64,000 bases of DNA from Mercurialis annua (GCF_937616625.2 NC_065571.1:15316501-15380500); one strand, 5' to 3'. Shown: positions 1 to 12,608, counted from the stretch's first letter. The notes: generated by a model not told the origin, from the sequence alone. Numbers and translations: made by a program.

Positions 1-457
1 AACGTGTCACAACTGAAATAAACACTCGAAAATGTCTTACTAATTCATATGTATAAACTTTATTTTCCTCATAGAGGCTTCACAAAAAAAATTAGTTTTT
101 AAAAAAAAAATATCTCGAAAAATAATTTAATCTGGTTTTTAGATGAGCCACGTAGATGTAAAGAAGTATGCATGAGAGTGCAAGTAACCCTATAACTGGG
201 AGTGTAGTCACGTGGATTCTTCTCTGTTTTTTTCACCTCGTCGCTATCAACCTCCCATGTGATCTTACCACCAAAAGGCCCTTCTTTTTCATATTTAATA
301 TCAAAACTGCCACTTTTGTCGGCTAGCTACATAAAACGGCTATTTCTACTTTGTTGTTTGTGTTTTGGGTCCAAATAGTAGCCAAGAGAGGAAAACCACT
401 TGTTAGAAGAAAGGTCAAATACCATTTAGATCCTTAATGTTTTTTAATTGTTTATTC
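1..457. other. AT-rich intergenic DNA, no gene seen
   Basis: I see no coding region, tRNA-like sequence or terminal repeat here. The stretch is AT-rich and holds only short chance reading frames. Confidence 0.5.
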
Positions 458-735
458 GTATGGCATGAACTTTATGTTTCATTCGCCAATGAGACCTAAC
501 TCCAATGACTATTTGCACTCATAAGATTTCGGTTTCAAATTTTAACGAAGTCAATTTAGATAGATTTGATTTTATTTATTTCTAATATTAACAACTTAGA
601 TTAAATATCTAATTCTAAAAAAAATTATATTTCACTCATCACATATTACTTTTTGATCTTAATAAATTTGGCATGTCCAGTTTATTTGAGTCGTCAATAT
701 TTATTTTTTTCCTCAACTTCAAACAAAATTTAAAT
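458..735. repeat. Direct repeat, copy 1
   Basis: This stretch starts with gtatggcatgaactttatg and is repeated in the same orientation at 844-1135. Matching blocks include the words gccaatgagacctaact, cactcataagatt and tttatttgagtcgtca, in the same order and at similar spacing. Copy 2 carries a small insertion (about ten bases) before the cactcataag block. Family unknown. A weaker third copy may start near 1690 (tggcatgaact, then tttatgtttaacccatcacatattga). Confidence 0.7.
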
Positions 736-843
736 ACGTATTGTGCAGGGGGGGCGTGAATCGGTTAACTAGTCCATGAGAATAATTTATAAACTGGTGC
801 ATAGTAATACAGTTTTTAAAATTAAAAACATAAACCTATAATT

Positions 844-1135
844 GTATGGCATGAACTTTATGTTTTATTCGCCAATGAGACCTAACTCTAATGACCACGC
901 TCTTCAAATGCACTCATAAGATTTTGATTTTAAATTTTAATGAAATCAATTTAGATATATTTATTTTTATTTATTTTAATACTAATAATTCATATTAAAT
1001 GTTTATCTCTCAATTTTTTTTACTTATCACATATTGAATGCTCTTTGCTCCGAATATGTTTGACCTGTCCAGCTTATTTGAGTCGTCACACCTAATATTT
1101 ATTATTTTCATCAATTTTACCAAATTCAATATTAT
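844..1135. repeat. Direct repeat, copy 2
   Basis: Second copy of the unit at 458-735, about 385 bp downstream in the same orientation. The copies differ by scattered substitutions and short indels, so the duplication is not recent. Short open frames here (for example 1038-1226) come from low-complexity AT-rich sequence and have no recognisable protein content. Confidence 0.7.
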
Positions 1136-1311
1136 TTTCTATTTTTTTTTTTTGGTAAATGATGATTTTATTAGCACATCCACAAGAAGATGGATGGCAA
1201 AAAAATCCTATAAAAAATTCAAGTAGGATAAAAATTACAGAAATAATTCAAGTTTCTATACACATCATTTCCCGAGTAACAGAAGTTTCTATACACATTA
1301 TTTTCTATTTT

Positions 1312-1596
1312 TTATATAGGGTTAATTTTATTTTAATACCAAATCTTTATTAGTTTTGCCAGTCACAATCAAATCTTTAAAATCGTCAGGATTGGCCCAT
1401 TTTGGGTTGTTCATAACCTTTTCTAGCTATTTTTTTAATTTAATCCTAAGTTACATGCAGAATTAGCCTAAATGGCTAGAAAAAGGTTTTAATATTTCAA
1501 AATGGGCTAATCCTAACGATATCAAAAGGTTAGGCTATAACTCATAAAATCCGTAAAGATTTAATATTAAAACGATATAAGCCTTTTTATATATAA
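1312..1596. mobile_element. MITE-like inverted repeat
   Basis: The two halves are imperfect reverse complements around about 1450. Left-arm words such as taccaaatctttattag, aggattggcccattttg and aaccttttctagc recur reverse-complemented in the right arm near 1565, 1505 and 1480. A short element made almost wholly of two arms, with no coding content, is the structure of a MITE. I could not fix a target-site duplication, so the ends and superfamily are uncertain. Confidence 0.6.
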
Positions 1597-3199
1597 CTCA
1601 TATATATTTAATAAATTTTAACAATAAATAATGAATTCAAATTGAAGAATTAAAATTTTAAGAGTTAAGCACGGCCAAAACAAACAAATCCTGGCATGAA
1701 CTAATTCTTATATTATTTAGTGATTTTGCATACATAAATTTTATGTTTAACCCATCACATATTGATATTTATAATTTTTATTTTATTGAAACACTTAAAG
1801 TTCAAGTTTGACTATTCTACACATGTAGTTGTATTTTAATCACTTGCATCTTTTCTTCTTTTTTGTAAATTGAACATAGGAAGCGATTTCAAGCGACGTA
1901 CTATAAATTTCGGATTGTGATAAGCTAAAATTAAAGTTAAGATGTACAATCAACTGGCAATCAAAAGTTTAGGGACAAAAAAGGTCCATTTAAGTAAAGG
2001 AAAAGAAAGAAAAGGGCACACGGATGGTGATTGACATTCCCAATAGAAGAGAGTTAGTATAGAGTAAGGTCTCTCCCATCAATTTCTTGTATTTGTTCAT
2101 TGTCAAGTTTGTGATCTGGCCACGTTCATGTAAGTGACCTTGTAACATGCCTTCTTTTGATAATTTCATCCATTTAGCTACATATTGAGGTTGATTGATG
2201 TTTCAATTCATTTCATTTTTGTGATAGGTATATGTATGAACAATTAGGATAATTTGCAAGTCGCGTATGTCTTTCAATTTTAAATTTTAATCATACCATT
2301 TTTTTTTAATAGTTTTGTATTTTATTAAAAAATATACTCTTAGTTTTAAATTTGTTCCTACGATAAAAGAAAAGGTATTTTAGTTTCTTTTTTTTTTGAT
2401 TCAATAGGAAGTAAATCTTCAACAGATCTGGCGGTTTAATAATAACTTTTGGATCTCTATTTAAGATGAGATTTGAAAAATTTGAAGTTTCAAGAATCTA
2501 GCGGTTTTAAGATCGCAATCTTAATATTAATATATTTGGTTAACCTTTTGATGGTTCAAAAAACCCTATTCGATGACTATATCAAACGGCTAATATTAAT
2601 GTATTAAGAAAAAACACTTTATAAGTTGAAAAACTGGTAAAGAAAACATTCGACGCAGTTGAAAGGGGAAAATGGTTTAAAAAATAATAATTTATAACTG
2701 AAAAAAAAAACTCTTCAATCTAGAAAAATGAAAACGAAATCTTTCATTGCAATTTCTATATTAAAGTAAACAACATGCAAACTAGTAATTTGCTTAAAAC
2801 CTTGGAAAATTTTAAGTTTTCTAAAGTAAGCTCCTTTGCATATACTGAATTAGTATCTACAGAAAGATTGTATAAATCCAATTATCCTCATAGGATAAAA
2901 AAAATTATCCTTAGGGATAATCCTTTATAGCCGATAATTAGTCTAATAAAATTTTTCATTTTAAAATATGAAAACATGCTTCTGGAAAATAAGGTTAGTG
3001 AATTACTATTATTCACTGTTAAATCGGGCAGTTACACTTCTGGAGGCGTCTATGAATTGTTAAAAACCACCATAGTTGACAATGCTAAAATAATAAGAAT
3101 CATTAATAGTCCACACTTTAAAAAATTGATAAAGAGGTATTAGTAAATAGAGTGTTAGTTATATTGATAAATGCCTTGAAAGAAGATTGTTATGGTTTT
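1597..3199. other. AT-rich intergenic DNA, no gene seen
   Basis: No coding region longer than chance, no terminal repeats and no tRNA-like boxes were recognised. Homopolymer A and T runs are frequent. Confidence 0.5.
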
Positions 3200-5100
3200 T
3201 TGTTGAATAAAGATTTTTGTGGTTTCTCGTTGTCCACATAGTCATTAAAAAAGAAAGAAAAATAATTAATCACCATCACACACACAATCGATTTTCACCA
3301 GTCAAACAAGCTAATATGCTTCAATCAATCAAGCACGCGTTGCTGTACACCGATCCTAAGATGGATTCTGTATCCGAATTTTCAGAAAATAAGCCAAAGA
3401 CTCATGAAGGTACCTCTGAGGACTCATATACATTCCATATCACTTTTTATGCATTAATGTCGATTTTTGTTGAATTATATCATTATAATCGCATGTTAGG
3501 ACTTAATTTGATGTTTTTGCCATATTGTCCATGTTCTTGATTCTTGCCGTACTTGCCATGAAATTAACTTAGAAACATGATTATAAGGTGTTTTAATCTG
3601 TTTTAATCATCATATATTAATAATGTTCAATTCCGCGATTAAAACTGCACGTTTAGCCATAAATTGTCACACTTGCTGTATTTGTGTACTTGCCATGATT
3701 TGCCATTCTTTTGATCTTAGAAACATGTTTAGGATGTGTTTTTGCTGTTTTTGAATGCATATTTAGAGTATATTAATTTACAGACCTTTCCTTATGTGTT
3801 TTTGCTCGTTTTTATGACGTTTTTGCATGAAATTTGATAAAACGACGATCTGCTGTGAACAAGCCATAACGCCGCCACTGCCGCCACTCCATAGCGGCGT
3901 CGCTGCCCCTGACATTGGAACCATCACCATTTCATATGGCGCCACTGTTCTTCTCCAGAAGACGTTTCCAGATCTTCTAAATTCGATTCCATTTGTATTT
4001 TCATGTTTTCGGGCTCGTTTGAGCTCGAAATAGGGCTCTGTTTGAGCCCACAGTTTGGTCAATAGTTATATAACATTATTATATAGTGTAATGGGCCAGA
4101 CCCAGTATATATAAGGCTAAAAACCATGTTTTGTAATCTGCCATGCTAACGGGGCCCAGAAGTCCAAGCCCACTAGAGACCAAAAACTCCAGAAGCAGTT
4201 CCAGTTTTGTTTGAACTCGGAAGCGACCCCTATTTGAACCGTTGGATCTGTATCAACGAGTCAAAGAATTTACGTGTTCTGACCAATTCTAGATTCTAAT
4301 AACAAAGACAGACAGATGACAGACAAACACCATACACTCTTGTTCAACAAGGTTATAAAGTATTCCTAACCTTGTATGTATATCAACTGCCCTTGTGTAT
4401 GTTTGCAATGTTTAATCGTTTTCCAAAATATGTCCAGATCTAATATTAACAGGTTAATAACTTAATTATATTAACTCAGCTCCAAATCCATCAAGTCTAC
4501 CAAATCACTTAGAAATTATAGGATTGTCATGAAAATGTAATTAAAAGGTTGTAGAGGCATTCAAGGTGACTTAAAATAAAATCAATCTCACATAGACATT
4601 CGTTTTAGGCTTTGTGCATGTGAAAATGACTTAGACCCACCAGTGTCTATTACTTGATAGAATTGCCAGGGTTAGATGCTTGTTTAGGAGTATTTGATAC
4701 GTGTCTCACATACTAGTCCATATCGAGTCATATGTGCATCTCACATGCTTTATCGCTTTCCTTTACCAACTTTCCAGATTTGTTTACATTTCCAAAACAT
4801 TATCATATGAATTGCATGTATGATTAAGATGAGATAATCAGATATGTCTTGTAGATACGATATAATCGATAAGCCAAGTACAAGAGTTTTGATAGTGTCC
4901 ATCAAACCCGATCTTTTCGTCTGATGTAAGGTGGTCTCATCCAAAAGCGTGAGAGATCTACTCAGTCGGTATATAAGGCATTTCTTAGCTTAGCTAGGTG
5001 GCGACTCTATTTTTCAAAACTTTTCCACATCCAAAGTCAACCATAAGTCTGGGCATATGGCCCCCGACCCCGCTCCGCTAACCGAGAGCTAACATGGATG
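3200..5100 (+). mobile_element. LTR-retrotransposon fragment (LTR and start of internal region), copy 1
   Basis: The stretch from about 3290 to 4440 is clearly related to 10230-11340. Shared order: a Thr/Pro-rich leader, a cluster of gccgcc/ggcgcc words, a run like gtaatgggccagacccagta, then gcccagaagtccaagccca and a word like accttgtatgtatatcaactgccct. Downstream, 4930-5095 holds a word like aggtggcgactctattttt followed by gcccccgaccccgctccg. From memory these occur near the LTR/internal border of Tat/Ogre-type gypsy elements. No open gag or pol frame is present. The assignment to Tat/Ogre is inference; the homology to copy 2 is seen directly. Confidence 0.5.
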
Positions 5101-7617
5101 AGGAGTTAGTTCCTTTGGATAACGTTTCGGTGCATGAAGATTTTTTTAGTATAAGGATCCATTTATAAGATGTATAGAATGGAAAGTGCTTAAGGTAGAC
5201 ATTAATTATATCTATGATAAGTCTAAGTTGATTTGAAATCAATTGTAATTATCTCTTGGTGTGAATCCACATTTCAAATTTCAAGCATAGAATTACAAAT
5301 GTTTGATGTATCTTTTATTACACTTACTAAAATTAGAAAAATGGTAAGTAACTCCAAAGGTGAATATAAACACATTCGTGTTGTTTGGTCCAAGTAGGAT
5401 TAGTCCTTTTGTGTAACCTTTCGGTAGACAGTTATATGATAATAGTATGTTATACTCGTACTCTAATATTATATTATACATCAATTAAATATTCATTATC
5501 ATTCATTTACCTAGTAGAATCTATTGCGAATATCAAATGATTATTTAGGTATAATTAATGACTAAATTGAAAAGAAAGTTTAACAGTAAACTAGGTTACT
5601 TTGATTTTATCGAAACAAATTACCATTTGAGGGTTAAGTTGCATAAAGTAAATATCTTTAAGGATTATGATACATTTTTTTTAGGGTAGAGTATGATATT
5701 TTATTATGATTTATATATTGTTTTTATTATTATATTGGTCAAAGTTAAATTTCACCTCTTAACCATTTCTCTTAAATATTAAAACAAAAGAGAGAAATAA
5801 GTCATGAAAACCTAAATATAAATCGAGCCCAGTGATCAAAATCATCCAAAAATTGAAGTTGTGAATCAAGTGAAAAGTTAATTTATAAGTTATTTAAAGT
5901 GTTTTATTGATTTATTTAGTGTTCATTTTCTTTAAGTATGGAATTTCGTATCTGTCCAAAAATTCTGCTATAATATTTTTATCATAAATTTAGTTATATA
6001 CAACTCCAAACCAAGTAATTATTGATTCTACATAAATCTTAAAATTTCTCCTATAACTTTTTTCTTTGTATTTAAATTGGTTCAGTCGTTCATGATATTT
6101 TATAACTTCAACTTTTAAGGCAGTCTGAGCACATCTCACTAAAACTTGTATAACTCATGGCACAAACATTAAAATGTTAAAACACCTTTTCATAAGGATT
6201 ATAGATTCATAAATATACAACTATACCAAAAGATTGTCTCAAATTATATTTTTATTGGGTTCATGTCATATTTTACTAGAGGATTTATGTTATGCCTACG
6301 AAGGCATATTGTTACTCAAGTTCGCGATTATTCATAAATTATATAGAAATCCATTTCTAGGAGCTGAATTTAGTTAAATTCAGTATTAGATACGTGTATG
6401 AGTATGTATATGTGGTTGCGATAATATTTTGTGATTTACATTGTTCATTTAGATGCTCGCTTTGGTAACGACGGTGCAAATAAGAAGTAAGGCAGCTTGT
6501 GAAGTGATTTTGGACTAGTTTTGGTAGTTGTGTGCTGAGTAGATATGCTATTCCTTGCAATAGAAATAAATTTATTATTTTGATATTCAATATGTTAATG
6601 TTTAATGAGTTTCAACTAATTTTATATGACCGTTTTGGAAAGCAGAAAAAGTGTTCGATAAAATATCCAGTTAAAAAATAAACGTAAAAAATGATAAAAA
6701 GAACTTATGCGATGTATAAAGGCCTGTTTAGTTCTCAAAAGTATCGTTCTAAATCCTTGGCTTGTTTTAAATTGATCCGGTTAAAATTCAATGCATATCC
6801 TCGTGTAGCTGGCAGTTGATTGATTGATTAAATCAATTTTATTGGAATTAATGAACTGGAAATATCAGCAAAGTATAGATTATTTTTTTATCTTTAATTA
6901 TTTTAAGAACATGCATGGATGCTCAAAGCTAAGCTACTCAATGCTTTTTTAAAATTTTGAGTTTGAAGTTATTTCAAATTTTTCTCATTTGACTTAGTGA
7001 AATCCTTTGGTGTTTGATATAGTTATCCTATGGGTAATCTTTACAAATCCTTCTCATAAGTTGTTGATTTGGTTAAGAGTTTTGGTGATTTGTAATTCTT
7101 AGTGTTATTGAAGAATTGAGTTTGCAATTGGAGGAATTGTGCTATGTGCGTATAGAAATTGATTAATTATGTTGAATTGATGATTATGAGATGATAAAAT
7201 TGACTTGTTGAGCATTAAAATGTTAGGGTTTATAAGGTTTAAGAGATTAAAGAAAAAAGGTTGCAATGTTAATTTGGTAAAATTGATGAGTTAAATTGAT
7301 GAGATTTCAAATTATAAAAATTATTGAAATTGAGATTATGGAAATCAAATTGATTATATATAACAAAAATATTCTTATAGAAATTATATATAAGATAAGC
7401 GATAATGTTAATGTGAGATCACATGTATTTAATGGTGTGTTATTGAAATATGCAATTGGGATGAGTGACATTGAAGATTAATTTGAGTTTGGTCTGGTAG
7501 CACTTTTAAATACATTAGATAAATAAATTTTACTTGATTCAACATGTTAGTGTGAAAGCCCATATGTGAAAATTAGATAGACAAGATTTATTTAATTTTG
7601 TAAATTTAGTCTAAAAT
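5101..7617. other. AT-rich intergenic DNA, no gene seen
   Basis: About 2.5 kb with no supported gene. Open frames here (for example on the minus strand at 5293-5484 and 6357-6590) are short, use AT-rich codons and match no family I know. No terminal repeats were recognised. Confidence 0.5.
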
Positions 7618-7925
7618 GGCCAAATAACCAAAAAGGTCCAAACCTTCTACAAAAAATTTACAAAAGTTCAAACCTTTCAATTTTATCTAATTTGTCCTGA
7701 AACGTATAATTTCGTTTCAATAATGTCCAACTATGTAATTTTACTTATGTGGCGCCTGCATGGCGCTGATGTGGCATGACACACATCAGCGCCACATAAG
7801 CAAAATTGTGTACTTGGACATAATTGAAATAAAATTATGCGTTTCAGGACAAATTGAATAAAATTGAAAGGATTTGACTTTGTAAAACATTAATGAAAGG
7901 TTTAGCTTTTTTTGGTCATTTGGCC
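7618..7925. mobile_element. Non-autonomous DNA transposon (MULE-like MITE) with 9-bp TSD
   Basis: The 308-bp element begins ggccaaataaccaaaaaggt and ends with an imperfect reverse complement (ttttttggtcatttggcc). The arms stay complementary nearly to the centre, where gtggcgc...catggcgctgatgtgg and cacatcagcgccacataag form a GC-rich inner hairpin. It is flanked by gtctaaaat (7609-7617) and gtctaaaag (7926-7934), an 8-of-9 direct repeat. A 9-bp duplication is the usual size for Mutator-like elements. No transposase is encoded. Confidence 0.75.
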
Positions 7926-8215
7926 GTCTAAAAGCCCTTATGAACAAAATTTGGTATACAAGTATTACCTAAGTTGTAAATTTGATTTGGAATGTTTAAA
8001 TGATTTTTGAAAATTTGTCAAATTTAAAAGGTTTTGTTTGAAAATTAGATAATTTCAAAAATATGTTGAATTTAAAAAGGGTTGGTTCGAAAAGTTTCAT
8101 TTTATGAAAACAATTCTAAAAACTAGATTGTAAGTTTGATTTTTGAAATTGTTTGTATTACTAACAGTTCATGGGCTTGGACCCTCACCTTGACATAGCT
8201 CAAATAAAAATACTA

Positions 8216-8486
8216 CTCCCTCCGTCTCAAAACAATAGTCCACTTTTCTTATATTTTTTGTCCCAAAATAATAATCCACTTTCCTTATAAATCACAATTT
8301 AAAGTGTTTATTTTCCATATTGTCCTTATTAAAGTGTATTATTTATTGCTGTTAGCCTATAATCATAATATTTAAAGGGTATGGTAGGAAGAATGAAGAT
8401 AAATTTGTGAAAATTAAGAGCATTAATTGTGTTTCTTAAACTGTGTGAAAATGAGAAAGTGGACTTTTGTTTTGTGACGGAGGGAG
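8216..8486. mobile_element. Stowaway (Tc1/mariner) MITE
   Basis: A 271-bp element starting ctccctccgtctcaaaacaa and ending ttttgtgacggagggag, with arms complementary beyond the tips (agtccacttt / aaagtggact). It is flanked by the dinucleotide TA on both sides (8214-8215 and 8487-8488). The ctccctccgt tip with TA duplication is diagnostic of plant Stowaway elements. No coding capacity. Confidence 0.9.
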
Positions 8487-8879
8487 TATATTGGTAATTG
8501 CCTAAGGGTAGTAACTAAGTTGAAAGCATGGACTATGTCAAGTGTTATGTAATAACTGGCTTAGGTTTCCACAACAAAATATACATATTTGTATTCATCA
8601 TTTATGAGTACAAACGACCGAATGATATTAGGATGTGAATGGTGTTTATGATAAGAAAACACAATAATGGAGTGCATAGAACGGTTAGTCTTACCATAGG
8701 CATCTGCTTAGAAAAAAGCCAATCAAGAAAGTAATGAGAAGATAAGATCTTTTGCAATGCAACGAGTGCAGATATAACTGATAAATTGATAATATTAATA
8801 AATTGAAATTTTTTTATTATGTCCAATTAAGACAATTTTTAAGAATCTATTGTCTTCATTAATTTAAAAAGCAACTTGA

Positions 8880-9085
8880 GAAGTCCTTAGTGGAGTCGCC
8901 ACTAAAAGCGGGAAGAAATATGAGAAAACCCATTTCGCTCAGACTTTTGACAATCTGATGATTTTATACTGGAATGGAGTCGCTACCTGAAATTACTATG
9001 AATATTATATATACCGACTAGATTTCTCACTCACTTATGTATGCGCAAAATATCATGCATCAGACCAAAAGAAATGAATTTGGGG
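8880..9085 (-). repeat. LTR-element fragment, inverted relative to 4930-5050
   Basis: Read on the minus strand, this contains a gtgagaaatctagtcggtatat-like block followed by a tagcgactcca block. They match in order and spacing the blocks at 4945-5015 on the plus strand (gtgagagatctactcagtcggtat, then gtggcgactct). A second gtggcgactcc word lies near 8895. It is a broken piece of the same retrotransposon family, in opposite orientation. Confidence 0.45.
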
Positions 9086-9577
9086 ATACAACTAACTTTA
9101 AACATTTGTCGTCTCATCAAACTTATCAATTTAACATTATAATCCAAATAAATATATCAAGTTATATAAGTAATAATATGTATAATCTTTAATCATATAT
9201 TAAGGCCCAATATTAGAAAGAATTGGAAGTGTAATAAAATAATTGAAAATACTGTAAACATGCATTGCAACAATATGAATGATATGTGATTTTCGTTCAA
9301 CTGATTATGCAAGCAGGAAACACGGTGTCCTAATATGTATTATTTCTCTTATTTCAGTTGCATGCATAAAACCTAAAACTAAAACTAAATGTATATGTGA
9401 GATTGATTTTATTATTTTATCATCTAAATATAACCACTTTATATTTTGAAAAAATTATCCTGAAATCTCTTAGTTATATCATAATTTACAGTTTGATACC
9501 TTTTACTTAAAATAATATTTAATGGTCCCTTACTTACAACTTTTCTTGCCAACAAAAATAATGTATAACAAGACAGC

Positions 9578-11390
9578 TGTAGGCACCTATTTTTCGGACA
9601 GGTAAAAAGTGATAAGTAACTGAAGCGTCCGATGATGATTTTCAGAGCAACCCGTCCGGATGACGAGCTTTCGATTTGCTTGCTGGAATTTAAGTAGGCG
9701 TAATCTGTGCACAGTTGCAAACTTGGAGGATTAAAACATAATTAGGCGTAAATATGCCATAAAATCTAAAGAAATTGTAATATAAGTCTAGAAATTGGAC
9801 TAATTGTCATAACTTAGAAGTTTATGGGCCAATTTTCAAGTTTGACGGACTGAAATTGACCTTAACCAAACCTATAGAACCCGAGAAACCTTTTTTAATT
9901 TTCAGGCACCGAAACACACTTTTGGCAATCTTTTACTTAGCCACCAATCCTTAATACGAATTTAACTAAAAAATTAGAGTTTAAAGCTAATCTCAACACT
10001 TAAAAACTTATCAATTCACACACTTTCACCCTAGAATATTCTAGAATATTCTAGAAGATTCTAGGAAACCTTAGGTCACTCCTAACTACTATAAATACAT
10101 CCTTAAGCCAGTCTGGCTAAAAGTGGCACACAAACCCTAGAACAATAGACAGCAAATTCGGACACCACAAACACACACACACACACACTAAAATCCAGTC
10201 CTGAAAACATTAAACACGTGTTAATTCTCCAAGAACGCAACATCCGCACGGATTCGAAGTTGGATTCCGCATCCACTTCGCCAGCAAACGAGCCAAGGAC
10301 TCAGACCGGTAATTTTGAGGACCCTCTCACTATGTTCTTTTGATTTGCCATTAATCAACGTATAATTGCCATGATTGCTGTGATTATGTACTTATGATGC
10401 ATATTTAGGTAGTTTCAATACTTTTGCCATTAAATAGCTATAATTAACCAATTTGGTGCTTTCAATAATTGCCATGAAAATTGATGATAGACATGTTAAA
10501 TTGCTGTAATTAATCATGTTTAAGCTTAAATACGTAAATCCAGGTAATGTAGAGCTCTTAGAATGCATGTTTCTAGGAGATTTTAGCTTGTTTTGCCATG
10601 AAAACTTGAAAATCGTACTTAATGCACCGAAATTATTTTTTGCCTAGATGAGCTTTAAACACTATGAAATTGCTGTTTTGAATTTCTTGTTCGATTTTAT
10701 GCGGTTTTGACTATTTTTGCATGAGAAACGGACTTGAAACGAGTGAGAACGAAGCGAAACAAAATTCCAAAACTGATGCTGACGAACCGGCGCCGCCACC
10801 TTAACCTACCGGCGCCGGCACTTCAAGTTGGCGCCGTGTTCTTCCTTCGCCAGCCCTCCAGATTCGCTCCCAGATCCTTCCAGACGCGATCCAAACTCCA
10901 AAACGTGTTTCCGGGCTCATCTAGACTCCCAATCAGGCCCCGTTTGAACCCATACGTTTTAATTTAGTGTAGTTTAATATTCTGTAATGTAATGGGTTAA
11001 ACCCGATGTATAACGGACTCAAACGTCCACATATGTAACATAGTGTATAAGCCGCGCCCACGAGTCCGAGGCCCAGCAAACCAGCAACCTCCAGAGCTGA
11101 TTCCGGGCTAACCCAAACTTGGAATCGGCTCTGGATCTAACCAGTAGAACCAGATTGACGAGACGCACAACTCCCGTGATCTTACCGAGGACCTATTATG
11201 ACCAGACCGATGGTCAAAACCCGCGCGAGTGCCAGGCACTCAAAGTCAACGAGGTTAAAAAGTATCTATAACCTTGCATGTATATCCAACTGCCCTGAGC
11301 ATGCTAGCACTGTTTACCGTTTTCAAAAAGTATTGAAGAATGAAAATAGTGTAAAAACTAGGACATATATGATCATTTTGAAAGATGTTG
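9578..11390 (+). mobile_element. LTR of a gypsy-type retrotransposon, copy 2
   Basis: The likely start is tgtaggcacctatttttcgg at 9578. A TATA-like word (ctataaatac) sits near 10089, as expected for an LTR promoter. From about 10230 to 11340 it is related to 3290-4440: same order of leader, ggcgcc cluster, aatgggttaaacccgatgta word and accttgcatgtatatccaactgccct-like word. The 77- and 73-codon open frames at 10734 and 11198 lie within the LTR and are not genes. No second LTR or internal region follows, so this is a solo or truncated LTR. The right end and TSD were not resolved. Confidence 0.5.
10171..10188. repeat. (AC)n microsatellite
   Basis: Nine consecutive AC dinucleotides inside the LTR leader region. 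Confidence 0.85.
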
Positions 11391-11559
11391 GTGGTGTATT
11401 GAAACTTTTCGGACGTTGAAAATTAGTTTTCTCGAGACAAACTTTAATGGTATTTATAGCTCTTTTCCCTTTTATGTATGGTAAACAAGAAGCTACTACT
11501 ATTAATTTACTTACCGCTTAATTATGGACTGATTCTATGTTTTAAACTTTAAGGAACCG

Positions 11560-11629
11560 GGTCGGATGTAGCCAAGTGGATCAAGGCAGTGGATTGTGAC
11601 TTCACCATGCACGGGTTCAATTCCCGTCC
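11560..11629 (+). pseudogene. Decayed organelle-type tRNA-His (GUG)
   Basis: The D-arm, anticodon and T-arm match, from memory, the plastid trnH-GUG sequence, which plant mitochondria also carry as a plastid-derived copy. Visible parts are gtagccaagtggatcaaggc, the anticodon loop ttgtgac with GTG, and the T-arm with ggttcaattcc. It is not functional: the 3' half of the anticodon stem reads ttcac where tccac would be needed, and the 3' acceptor strand is replaced by ctatatata. The flanking bases do not look plastid to me, so the transferred piece is about the tRNA only. Confidence 0.75.
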
Positions 11630-12387
11630 TATATATATATATTATTTTATCTCTTTTTTTAATGTTAATAAATTCGAAATATCGAAATATCGAAATATCT
11701 AATAAATTATTATTCACTATTCAAATATTTAGATTCTCCGTTTAATTTTAAAAGAAAATAAAATAGAAAATGAAATTTAAATTTTCTTTTTTTTCATTAA
11801 ATATTAATTATTGACTCTAACATTTGAGTTTAAGATCATTTATAGCCTCATGTTTTATAAAGGCGCCTACATGCAAACGTTTTCAAATGGACTCATTTAG
11901 ACCATTAACGTTTTCCAGAAAAGATCATATATGTCTCTAACCGTGGTAAGTATTAGAGTTTGAATGAGTCAATTTTAAAACGTTAGAGGCATATATACAC
12001 TTTTTAGAGTACTAGTGTCGATTTACGTGTTTCACACGTGGCTCGTAGTGTGACTTATATTTATTATGAATTAAAAAAAACTATATTTATGTTTAATTAA
12101 TAATTATTTTTATAGTTGCAAATTGTTTTTAAATATCAAATATCAAATAATTATTGAAATAGGAGTTAATTAGGAATATTTTTTTTTAATTAAAATAAAA
12201 ATTATTAAATAAAGTAGTCTACTTTAATTATTACTTTAGCAATATATATTTTGACATATGATTATAAGTAGTTAATTTAAATTAGTATTCTAGTTCTAAT
12301 AATTAGCTTAGTAGATTTCTAATTTATAGTTGTATTTAATAAACTAAAAGGACATTAATATAAATATATTTGTTCTTCTCTCAATAA
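11630..12387. other. AT-rich intergenic DNA, no gene seen
   Basis: Low-complexity A/T sequence including a short (AT)n run just after the tRNA remnant. A weak inverted similarity exists between about 11890-11940 and 11960-12000, but I could not define an element. Confidence 0.5.
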
Positions 12388-12515
12388 TGTTTTTTTTTAT
12401 CTGATCATGAGGTGTCCTGAACGGGTTCCAACTATGAAACGACACTTTTAAGTCTTCCATATTCAGACTAATTTCCACTCGAGCCGCGTAGGTTTTTTGC
12501 GGGAGGCAAAATTCT
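12388..12515 (-). mobile_element. SINE fragment, 5' truncated
   Basis: This is the 3' half of the complete SINE at 62778-63006, same orientation. Shared words include cttccatattcagactaat (cttccacattcagactaat in the full copy), cactcgagccg, gtaggtt and gcgggaggcaaa, plus a T-run on the plus strand that corresponds to the A-rich tail. The tRNA-like head is absent. It ends roughly 85 bp upstream of the TATA-like box of the gene at 12792. Confidence 0.8.
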
Positions 12516-12599
12516 GACTCCAATTGTCTCTCATTCATGCTTTTATAAGTGTAAATTAGGATATGGAGTAGATAATTTTAAACCCAATCGTTAGGGGCA

Positions 12600-12608
12600 T
12601 TATATAAA
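12600..12608 (+). promoter_or_regulatory. Possible TATA box of the acidic-protein gene
   Basis: The word tatataaac-like (ttatataaaca) lies about 190 bp upstream of the first ATG of the gene at 12792, a plausible core promoter position. No other support. Confidence 0.35.

Noticed and set aside
3217..4062. Open frames at 3217-3540 (+), 3827-4033 (+) and 3778-4062 (-)
   Set aside because: They lie in an LTR fragment; the homologous stretch at 10230-11340 does not keep the same frames.
11560..11629. Functional tRNA-His gene
   Set aside because: The acceptor stem cannot pair and the anticodon stem carries a mismatch, so it is listed as a pseudogene.
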